Shown here in pieces: positions 1 to 5,298 of a DNA stretch of 7,643 nt. Both the position numbers and the translations under genes were made by a program. The notes under the pieces were generated by a model, which did no database searches, was not told the DNA's origin, and worked only from the letters and a program-made list of their open reading frames with translations. The DNA is from JBAXTZ01 sp037129925. Lineage in GTDB: Bacteria > Bacillota > Negativicutes > JBAXTZ01. The DNA lies in the NCBI GenBank assembly GCA_037129925.1, contig JBAXTZ010000082.1, forward strand, positions 1 to 7,643. Reading direction: 5' to 3'. The first letter of the stretch is position 1. The number at the start of each line of letters is the position of its first letter.

Positions 1-507
1 AGGTTTGCCATTTTCTTTATACGGCGCAAGCACTTTCCGTTTTTGTTTGACAGATGCGTTTTTCCAATTAGCTTTAGCGCCGCGCCCTTTCTCGCGTTGC
101 CAAATAATTCTGTTTCTAACCACTGTATACTCTCTCATAACCATGTATAAACAACTGGTGCTTTTCCAATCACCACAAATATACACCGAGCCATTCGGTT
201 TCAACACTTTGAGCAACTTGGGTAACCAAGACTCAAGGTATTCAATATATGACTGATCATCGCTTTTAGAAAATTTGTCCCCATGGAAGTTTTTGTTCAG
301 ATTATAGGGTGGATCAATAATAAGCAAATCAACGAACGCTGTTGGCAATTTAGCTAAAACTGCAAATAAATCACCACATATTGTCTTATCAATAATGCTG
401 TCGAAATGAATGTCATTAGCCGGATAATAAAGTTTATTTTTATAGCCAACCCGCTCAGCGTCAGTTAGTGTAAGCGTTTTATTTCTCGGCGCTCGTTCTT
501 TTTGCAC
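1..507 (-). CDS. Beta-class DNA methyltransferase, N-terminal part (runs off the left edge)
   Basis: This is the N-terminal 169 residues of a site-specific DNA methyltransferase, most likely an N6-adenine enzyme of the N4/N6 (DNA_methylase, MboII-like) family. The catalytic motif DPPY lies at residues 65-68 in the context LLIIDPPYNLNKNFHG, preceded by ICGDLF at 43-48. A DPPY this close to the N-terminus, with no FxGxG SAM motif before it, fits the beta order in which the SAM-binding region comes later, beyond the window edge. The GTG start (505-507) is chosen because AAGGAG (515-520) lies 7 nt upstream. Residues 136-169 (WQREKGRGAKANWKNA, then KQKRKVLAPYKENGKP) resemble family members, but from memory about 20-25 residues (EDIWF...YTFN-like) seem to be missing between NWKNA and VKQKRK. 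It may therefore be an internally deleted allele. The enzyme would belong to a restriction-modification system or act as an orphan methylase; no endonuclease partner is visible. Confidence 0.85.
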   Translation of the reverse strand, partial: MQKERAPRNKTLTLTDAERVGYKNKLYYPANDIHFDSIIDKTICGDLFAVLAKLPTAFVDLLIIDPPYNLNKNFHGDKFSKSDDQSYIEYLESWLPKLLKVLKPNGSVYICGDWKSTSCLYMVMREYTVVRNRIIWQREKGRGAKANWKNASVKQKRKVLAPYKENGKP

Positions 508-590
508 GGTTGGTCTCCTTCGCCATTCTTAATGAAAAATATTTTCGGTTTTTTGAATCATCAGATTGCAAAGCTGGCTAACGCAGCACA

Positions 591-659
591 TCAATGCTGT
601 ATAAACCACAGTCTTTTTACAATTAACGGGATGCTGACAGACGTACCTTTAGTTTGCAT
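591..659 (-). CDS. Possible 22-codon leader ORF upstream of the methyltransferase
   Basis: A 22-codon frame starts with ATG (657-659) and ends at TGA (591-593). It begins MQTKGTSVSIPL and ends in a basic-hydrophobic stretch, KRLWFIQH. A purine-rich ribosome site GGAGAG (666-671) sits 6 nt before the ATG. The frame lies about 35-40 nt downstream of the expected start point of the sigma-H-like promoter at 706-732, and 83 nt upstream of the methyltransferase GTG. I do not recognise the peptide. It could be a leader peptide, a remnant of a lost gene, or chance; the only support is the ribosome site and the position. Confidence 0.25.
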   Translation of the reverse strand: MQTKGTSVSIPLIVKRLWFIQH

Positions 660-705
660 AACCAGCTCTCCATAATAAAATCATTCTATTTTTCAACTTC
701 TTTAT

Positions 706-732
706 ATTCGCCACTCAGCAAAATAATCCTGC
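706..732 (-). promoter_or_regulatory. Sigma-H-like promoter upstream of the leader ORF and methyltransferase
   Basis: Read on the minus strand, the site is GCAGGATT (725-732) followed by GGCGAATA, with AGGA (727-730) and GAAT (706-709) 17 nt apart. This matches the known sigma-H pattern (AGGAWWW in the -35 region, GAAT in the -10 region). The same 10-mer GTGCAGGATT and 9-mer TGGCGAATA recur at identical spacing at 5112-5140. Transcription would start near 697-700 and run into the leader ORF and methyltransferase. The sigma assignment is inferred from the motif. Confidence 0.5.
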
Positions 733-799
733 ACAACCGCTGCAAATAGCTCGACCACGATCAGTTTTTCCAGGAGCCATTGAAACTCTGCTATAACGC

Positions 800-843
800 A
801 AAAAAACAAGCGCCGCCGGACAGACCCGACAGCGCTTGTTTTT
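800..843 (-). terminator. Intrinsic terminator of the mglBAC operon
   Basis: A perfect 12-bp inverted repeat, AAAAACAAGCGC (802-813) and GCGCTTGTTTTT (832-843), encloses an 18-nt loop. The A-run at 800-806 becomes a U-run in minus-strand RNA, so the hairpin can stop transcription about 70-110 nt after mglC. The T-run on the other side makes it potentially bidirectional. Confidence 0.85.
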
Positions 844-910
844 ACATTGCTGAAGCTTCAAACTTTTAACACGTTTTGACCTACGCCGGCTAACCCAGTT
901 CAATCGTCGA

Positions 911-1912
911 TTACTTTTTCGAAATATACTTCCGCATATCGACGGCGACGGCGGCGACGATTATCAGTCCTTTGATGATTAGTTGCCAGTTCGGATTTAC
1001 GCCGATGAAGGTCAGCCCATAGTTGATGACTCCAAAGATTAGCACTCCGGCAAGCACGCCGGGTACGGTACCGATACCACCGGTTGTCGATACACCGCCG
1101 ACCACGCAGGCGGCAATGGCGTCTAGTTCGTACATATTGCCGTAGTTATTGGTAGCGCCGCCGGTACGTGCGGCTTCGAGCACTCCGGCGACCGCGTATA
1201 ACGCGCCGGCAATCGCGTAGATGAAGATGGTGTTTTTGGTAACGTTGATGCCGCTGACGACTGCCGCCTGGATATTGCCGCCAATCGCGTACATATTCTT
1301 GCCAAGCGTCGTCTTATTGAAGATTACCCAGACAATCGCGGCAATGGCTATCGCGATCAGGATGATATAGGGAATAGCAAAGGCATCAGAAAAAATCGCG
1401 CCCGAGCCGAGATTGGTAAAATCCGGGCGGAGACTGGCAATCGGTTGCGAGCTGTTGGGCTTCATATCGAAGTACAATGAGTTCGCACCATACACGATAA
1501 CCATTGAACCAAGGGTTGCGATAAACGGCGGCACGTGGAATTTTGCCACGATGAACCCATTCATCAGTCCGACACCCAGGCCGACGACGATGGCGATAAC
1601 AATTGGAATAATCAGCGCCAGCTGCGGCAAACCGGGGTAGAACAGCCGGGAGTAATCGGCCGTTTGCAGCATCGAGGCGGAAATAACCGCCGAAAACCCG
1701 ACCATTCGTCCGGCCGACAGGTCAACCCCGCCGGTGATCAAGACAAATGCCGCGCCGAGCGCGATGATTACCCGGGTGGACGATTGCATCAAAATATCAC
1801 GAAGCACGTCGATCGAGATAAATTTCGGATTATATATGGCAATCGCTACCGTCAACACCACCAGCACAACGTAGATAGCATGTTCGGTTAAAAAAGATTT
1901 TACTTTATTCAT
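911..1912 (-). CDS. mglC: Galactose/methyl-galactoside ABC transporter permease MglC
   Basis: Membrane permease of the galactose/glucose importer. The 333 residues closely match the usual MglC length (about 336 in E. coli). Hydrophobic segments run through the protein, for example 11-27, 48-60, 98-118, 129-147, 180-198, 227-245 and 284-303. Family landmarks are VDLSAGR (63-69), the cytoplasmic loop GKNMYAIGGN (204-213) that contacts the ATPase, YELDAIAACVVGG (261-273), and a C-terminal INYGLTFIGVNPNWQ stretch (296-310). The ATG (1910-1912) overlaps the last 8 nt of mglA (ATGAATAA), with GGGAGG about 5 nt upstream inside the mglA end, so the two genes are translationally coupled. It is the last gene of the operon and is followed by the terminator at 800-843. 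The sequence appears complete, with no missing segment. Confidence 0.95.
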   Translation of the reverse strand: MNKVKSFLTEHAIYVVLVVLTVAIAIYNPKFISIDVLRDILMQSSTRVIIALGAAFVLITGGVDLSAGRMVGFSAVISASMLQTADYSRLFYPGLPQLALIIPIVIAIVVGLGVGLMNGFIVAKFHVPPFIATLGSMVIVYGANSLYFDMKPNSSQPIASLRPDFTNLGSGAIFSDAFAIPYIILIAIAIAAIVWVIFNKTTLGKNMYAIGGNIQAAVVSGINVTKNTIFIYAIAGALYAVAGVLEAARTGGATNNYGNMYELDAIAACVVGGVSTTGGIGTVPGVLAGVLIFGVINYGLTFIGVNPNWQLIIKGLIIVAAVAVDMRKYISKK

Positions 1913-3437
1913 TCATACCTCCCGGGCGCTGAGTTGCTAAGCGCATAACGTCTTGTTCGGTAGCATTGGCGCCATTAATTATTCCAGTCATCCGTCCCTC
2001 GCACATTACCATTATTCTATCTGACATACCCAGCAGTTCCGGCATCTCAGAAGTAATCATGATGATGCTCTTGCCGGTTTTGGCTAGTTCGGCGATGATC
2101 GTATAAATCTCGTATTTGGCGCCGACATCAATACCGCGTGTCGGTTCGTCGAGTAACAGAATGTCCGGTTCGGTAAGCAGCCAGCGTCCGAGCAGGACTT
2201 TTTGCTGATTGCCGCCGGAAAGATTTTTGATTAGCGTCTTATAGGACGGCGTTTTGACGTTGAACATTTTGTTGCACTTGATGGTGTCGGCGCGGCGCTT
2301 GTTGTCATCGAGCAGCCCCCAGCGCAGATATTTCTTTAAGTTCGCGATAACGGTATTTTCAAGTACTGACAAAATCGGGAAAATACCGGTCACCCGCCGT
2401 TCCTCGGTCAACAGCGCCATCTTGTGCTGAATCGCGACATGCGGACTGCTGATTTTCACCGGCTTGCCATTAATAGCTATCGTCCCGGATACCATCGCCC
2501 GCAGCCCGAAAACCGCTTCAATTGTTTCGGTGCGCTGTGCGCCGACCAGACCGCCGACCCCAAGAATCTCACCCTTTTTCAAGTCGAACGAGACGTTTTT
2601 GAACGATAGCGGATTAGGCGAAGTAATGTTGTCAACTTTCATGATAGTTTCGCCCGGAACATTCGAACGGGGCGGGAACAACTGCGACATTTCCCGACCG
2701 ACCATCCGCTCGATAATTTTCTCAATAGTCAGTTCCTTGGACGCCCAAGTGCCGACATAGCAACCGTCGCGCATGATGGTAACTTCGTTGGAAATCCGTA
2801 ATATCTCATCCATTTTGTGGGATATATAGATGATTGCCACACCTTTTTTTTGCAAATCGCGGATTATCCGAAACAGATGCTCCACTTCCACGCCGGACAG
2901 CGACGAAGTCGGCTCGTCCATGATGATAATCCTCGAGTTCAGCGATACTGCCTTGGCGATTTCGATAGATTGGACTTTGGAAACTGACAAGCTGCCGACA
3001 AGGGCATAGGGGTCAATATCGACTTCCAAATCCTTAAACAGCTTCACCGTATCAGCAAACATTTTTTTGTGATCAACGAACTTTAATGGTCCGATGCGCT
3101 TTTGCGGGAACCGTCCCAACCAAAGATTTTCCATGACGTTCCGCCACGGCACCGGGTGCAGTTCCTGATGGATCATCGAAATACCGTGACCGAGCGCAGT
3201 TTTCGAATCTTTGAGGTCAACTTTCTGACCATCGAGTTCAATCGTGCCAATATCCGGAGTATAGATGCCGAACAAACACTTCATCAAGGTTGATTTACCG
3301 GCGCCATTTTCGCCCATCAGCGCGTGTACCGAACCCGCACGGACGCGAATCGAGACATCGTTAAGCGCTTTGACGCCAGGAAATTCCTTGGTAATGTTCT
3401 TCATTTCCAGAATAAATTCTGCTGGTTGTTTAGCCAT
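1905..3437 (-). CDS. mglA: Galactose/methyl-galactoside ABC transporter ATPase MglA
   Basis: Fused double ATPase of 510 residues that energises sugar uptake at the inner face of the membrane. The first domain has Walker A GENGAGKST (42-50), Q91, a modified signature LSVSKVQ (150-156), Walker B IIIMDEPTS with D174/E175, and H207. The second domain has a degenerate Walker A GLVGAQRTE (296-304) without the lysine, signature LSGGNQQKV (406-414) and Walker B LLLDEPTRGIDVGAK (D430/E431), with serine (S463) at the switch-histidine position. This asymmetry is normal for monosaccharide importers of the MglA/RbsA/XylG type. The ATG at 3435-3437 is chosen because GGGGAG (3442-3447) precedes it by 4 nt and MAKQPAEF aligns with family starts. 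The open frame continues upstream to 3557 only because it reads through the MITE-like repeat. The gene ends overlapping mglC by 8 nt. Confidence 0.95.
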   Translation of the reverse strand: MAKQPAEFILEMKNITKEFPGVKALNDVSIRVRAGSVHALMGENGAGKSTLMKCLFGIYTPDIGTIELDGQKVDLKDSKTALGHGISMIHQELHPVPWRNVMENLWLGRFPQKRIGPLKFVDHKKMFADTVKLFKDLEVDIDPYALVGSLSVSKVQSIEIAKAVSLNSRIIIMDEPTSSLSGVEVEHLFRIIRDLQKKGVAIIYISHKMDEILRISNEVTIMRDGCYVGTWASKELTIEKIIERMVGREMSQLFPPRSNVPGETIMKVDNITSPNPLSFKNVSFDLKKGEILGVGGLVGAQRTETIEAVFGLRAMVSGTIAINGKPVKISSPHVAIQHKMALLTEERRVTGIFPILSVLENTVIANLKKYLRWGLLDDNKRRADTIKCNKMFNVKTPSYKTLIKNLSGGNQQKVLLGRWLLTEPDILLLDEPTRGIDVGAKYEIYTIIAELAKTGKSIIMITSEMPELLGMSDRIMVMCEGRMTGIINGANATEQDVMRLATQRPGGMNE

Positions 3438-3462
3438 AATTCTCCCCGTTTCAAATTCGTTA

Positions 3463-3571
3463 TGTAGGGGCAAGCCCTTGTGGTTGCCCTTCCTTCTTAC
3501 AAGACGGCAATGTGGTTGACCACCTTTTAATAAGACGGTAGAAGAGGGCAGGCACAAGACCTGCCCCTACA
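3463..3571. repeat. MITE-like element with inverted ends inside the mglB-mglA gap
   Basis: A roughly 109-bp element begins TGTAGGGGCA (3463-3472) and ends TGCCCCTACA (3562-3571). The similarity of the two ends extends imperfectly to about 26 nt. Each end also folds alone: GGGCAA/TTGCCC (3468-3473 with 3484-3489) and GGGCAGG/CCTGCCC (3546-3552 with 3560-3566). The interior has a small palindrome GTGGTTGACCAC (3512-3523) and two AAGACGG copies. No target-site duplication is obvious. From memory, short TGTAGGGGC-type repeats are dispersed in many anaerobic Firmicutes; I cannot confirm the copy number here. As part of the operon mRNA it would form hairpins just after mglB. Confidence 0.75.
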
Positions 3572-3609
3572 AGAACGAAATGAATTCGCGATTTTGCGCT
3601 AATTACGCC

Positions 3610-4629
3610 CTACTCGGCTTCTTTGATGTTGTCTTTGGTAATCTTCTTATACTCAATCCAAACGTACTTGCCGTCAGTAATCGTATAACCGGTGTTTTCT
3701 TTGGTCGGAGTCTGGCCTTGTGCCAAAATGTAGGCTAACTTGAACGTTGCCGCGCCCTGGTTGACGGCATCGTTTAGCACTGTTCCGAGCATCACACCGT
3801 CTTGGACGGCTTTAACGGCTGGTGCGGTTGCGTCGATTCCGACTACCGGAATGTATTTGCCGTCTTTCAAGAATCCCTTGGCTTTTAAGGCTTCGATTGC
3901 GCCAAGCGCCATATCGTCGTTGTTGGCAATTACTACGTCGATTTTATCGCCGTCTTTAGCCAGAAAAGCCGCCATTTTGTCTTGGGCTTCCTGACGGTTC
4001 CAGTGTGCAGTATCGTTGTCGATGATTTCAAATTTTATCCCGGCGGCTTTGAACGCATCTTGAATGGCTTTGGTGCGCAGTTCAGCGTCCTGATGCCCCG
4101 GCTCGCCGCGCAACAGCGCGATGTGCATGACATTGTCTTTGCTGCGGTAAGCTTCGGGATGGGCTTTGAAGTAATCAATTACGATTTGTGCTTCCAGCGT
4201 GCCGGACTGTTCGGCTTTGGCGCCGACATAATAGACTTTGTCCCACTTAGCCATGTCTTCCGGCAACGGCTCACGATTCAGGAATACCACCGGAATGTTG
4301 GCTTTCTTGGCTTTGTCGATAATGGTGCTGGCAGCAGTCCGGTCAACCGGATTGATTGCCATAGCATTGACTTTCTCGGTTATAAACTGATTGACCTGGT
4401 CGTTCTGGGTCGGCTGGGCGTTTTGGCTGTCAACGATTTTGAGGTCGGCCTGACCATTGTTGGCTTTCTCAATGTTGTTGCGAACACCGGTCATAAAGGT
4501 GTCGTCAAACTTGTAGATAGCCACACCAATTAGTTTTTTGTCCGATGCCGCTTGCTGTCCGCAGCCGGCAATGACTGCCACAAAGGCGATTAGTAGCGCG
4601 ATGGCCAGAATTGATCTGTACTTTTTCAC
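3610..4629 (-). CDS. mglB: Galactose/glucose-binding lipoprotein MglB
   Basis: Substrate-binding protein of the importer, 339 residues. It starts with a lipoprotein signal: VKKYRS, a hydrophobic stretch, and lipobox IAGC with Cys23. The residues that contact sugar in E. coli MglB are all present: D43 and F45 (YKFDDTF), N93 (AINPVD), H179, D181 and R185 (GEPGHQDAELR), W210 (TAHWN), N237 (IANND), D266 (GIDA) and N286 (LNDAVNQ). The substrate is thus probably galactose and/or glucose. The calcium-loop region (161-169) is not conserved. The GTG start (4627-4629) is chosen because AGGAGG (4639-4644) lies 9 nt upstream. An ATG at 4654-4656 would start the frame before that ribosome site and almost at the predicted transcription start. 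It is the first gene of the operon, followed by a 172-nt gap containing the MITE-like element. Confidence 0.95.
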   Translation of the reverse strand: MKKYRSILAIALLIAFVAVIAGCGQQAASDKKLIGVAIYKFDDTFMTGVRNNIEKANNGQADLKIVDSQNAQPTQNDQVNQFITEKVNAMAINPVDRTAASTIIDKAKKANIPVVFLNREPLPEDMAKWDKVYYVGAKAEQSGTLEAQIVIDYFKAHPEAYRSKDNVMHIALLRGEPGHQDAELRTKAIQDAFKAAGIKFEIIDNDTAHWNRQEAQDKMAAFLAKDGDKIDVVIANNDDMALGAIEALKAKGFLKDGKYIPVVGIDATAPAVKAVQDGVMLGTVLNDAVNQGAATFKLAYILAQGQTPTKENTGYTITDGKYVWIEYKKITKDNIKEAE

Positions 4630-4663
4630 AAAAAAGCACCTCCTAAATTTATTCATAGTTTAT

Positions 4664-4691
4664 ATTCTACGACAGCAATCAATTTTCCTGC
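4664..4691 (-). promoter_or_regulatory. Sigma-H-like promoter of the mglBAC operon
   Basis: On the minus strand GCAGGAAA is followed by GAATATAAA. AGGA (4686-4689) and GAAT (4664-4667) are 18 nt apart, one more than in the two other sites of this type in the window. GAATATAAA is shared exactly with the site at 706-732. The start point would fall near 4655, giving a leader of about 25 nt with AGGAGG before the GTG. I saw no convincing sigma-A -35/-10 pair or catabolite-repression (cre) box in this gap. Confidence 0.4.
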
Positions 4692-4730
4692 TAAGCATGA
4701 AAAATATTTTTAAAACTAATAAGGCAAAAT

Positions 4731-4765
4731 AAAAAGTCTCTAAAGCGAAACTTTAGAAACTTTTT
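4731..4765 (-). terminator. Intrinsic terminator after the flavodoxin-like gene
   Basis: A 15-bp stem with one mismatch pairs 4731-4745 (AAAAAGTCTCTAAAG) with 4751-4765 (CTTTAGAAACTTTTT) around the loop CGAAA. The A-run on the left gives a U-tail to minus-strand transcripts leaving the gene at 4775-5053 and insulates the mgl promoter. The symmetric T-run would also allow termination on the plus strand. Confidence 0.85.
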
Positions 4766-4774
4766 ACCTTAAAC

Positions 4775-5053
4775 TTACTTTTTTTTCTCAAACAGCCAAA
4801 TGATATTCTCGGCAATATTCCGCATATTGTCCATGCCCTCGAAGTCACTGGCGACTTCGCCGCTTTCCAGGCCGATGCCAAAGTTCCAATACGTCGAACC
4901 GACCATAACCATTTGATGCTTATGTAAAAAATGGTTCATCGTGTCAAAGGCATGAGTGGCGCCAACCTTTTCCAATTCAGCAAAAATCGTGTTGATGAGC
5001 AGGGTAGTGTTGCCGCCTTTGCGCTGGCTGCCGTTGATTGCCAGAACTTTCAT
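4775..5053 (-). CDS. Flavodoxin-like NADPH-dependent FMN reductase family protein, internally deleted
   Basis: A 92-residue protein with both ends of the flavodoxin-fold FMN reductase family but not the middle. Residues 1-29 carry the start of the fold and the FMN phosphate loop (MKVLAINGSQRKGGNT, 1-16). Residues 31-92 match the family C-terminus (THAFDTMNHF, GSTYWNFG, EGMDNMRNIAENIIWL). Family members I remember are about 190-200 residues, with a cysteine-containing central region between these parts; here they are joined at EKVGATHAF (28-36) with the frame kept. About 100 residues appear to be lost, so it is probably not a working reductase. The ATG (5051-5053) has GGAGG 8 nt upstream; an in-frame TTG at 5068 overlaps that site and is rejected. 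A promoter precedes it (5112-5140) and a terminator follows (4731-4765), so it may still be expressed. Confidence 0.8.
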   Translation of the reverse strand: MKVLAINGSQRKGGNTTLLINTIFAELEKVGATHAFDTMNHFLHKHQMVMVGSTYWNFGIGLESGEVASDFEGMDNMRNIAENIIWLFEKKK

Positions 5054-5111
5054 TGTTTTTTCCTCCAAAGAAATAGTCTCAATCTGTTGAAATTGACCTC
5101 ATAATAATATT

Positions 5112-5140
5112 ATTCGCCATAAACAAGAACAATCCTGCAC
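5112..5140 (-). promoter_or_regulatory. Sigma-H-like promoter of the flavodoxin-like gene
   Basis: On the minus strand GTGCAGGATT (5131-5140) is followed by TGGCGAATA, with AGGA (5133-5136) and GAAT (5112-5115) 17 nt apart. The two blocks match the site at 706-734 base for base at the same spacing. A sigma-A alternative overlaps it: TTGTTC (5127-5132), 17 nt, TATTAT (5104-5109). The two cannot be told apart from sequence alone. Confidence 0.5.
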
Positions 5141-5212
5141 CGCATACAAAAAACTGCACTCGTCAAACTTTTAACCTCGCGGCTAAACAGTTACCGAATG
5201 CAGATAATTATA

Positions 5213-5268
5213 TTTTGCCGGTTATAATCGTTAAAACACGTTGCTTTTGCCGGTTATAATCGTTAAAA
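5213..5268 (+). repeat. Two 24-bp direct repeats in the ATPase promoter region
   Basis: Identical 24-nt copies lie at 5213-5236 and 5245-5268, with period 32 and an 8-nt gap. Each contains GCCGGTTATAATCGTTAAAA, whose core CGGTTATAATCG is a near-palindrome around TTATAA. The second copy ends 30 nt before the ATG of the ATPase gene. The TATAAT of copy 2 (5255-5260) could be a -10 box, with TTAAAA (5231-5236) of copy 1 as a weak -35 at 18 nt. The pair may therefore be a promoter duplication or a tandem operator. Confidence 0.8.
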
Positions 5269-5298
5269 TTAATTGTAGAACGTTTTTCGGAGGAGATA

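Larger units (their letters stand above)
508..910. other. Non-coding stretch between the methyltransferase and mglC
   Basis: About 400 nt hold no gene that I recognise. From right to left on the minus strand it contains the terminator of the mgl operon, a sigma-H-like promoter site near 706-732, a possible 22-codon leader ORF (591-659), and an AT-rich leader ending in the ribosome site of the methyltransferase. Short minus-strand frames that cross the terminator have no family resemblance and are not called. Confidence 0.6.

Noticed and set aside
5..256. Plus-strand open frame of 83 codons
   Set aside because: It lies antisense to the methyltransferase, whose DPPY motif and ribosome site are clear; it has no ribosome site or family resemblance of its own.
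715..903. Minus-strand 62-codon frame rich in arginine and cysteine
   Set aside because: It reads through the mgl terminator hairpin and into the sigma-H-like promoter, starts with TTG and resembles no family.
3438..3557. A 40-residue N-terminal extension of MglA
   Set aside because: The extra codons come from the MITE-like repeat; the ATG at 3437 has its own ribosome site and matches family starts.
3982..4533. Plus-strand 183-codon open frame
   Set aside because: It is fully antisense to mglB and has no recognisable domain; it is a codon-bias shadow.
4630..4656. ATG start for MglB nine codons upstream
   Set aside because: AGGAGG would lie inside the coding region; the GTG at 4629 is properly spaced from it and gives a standard lipoprotein signal.
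531..4711. ATGAAAAATATTTT present near 531-544 and 4698-4710
   Set aside because: The match is short and A/T-only with no consistent position relative to genes; it is most likely base composition.
858..5175. Shared 13-mer TCAAACTTTTAAC at 858-870 and 5163-5175, both near sigma-H-like sites
   Set aside because: The distances to the promoter sites differ (about 130 versus 30 nt), and one 13-mer match in a window of this size is expected by chance.
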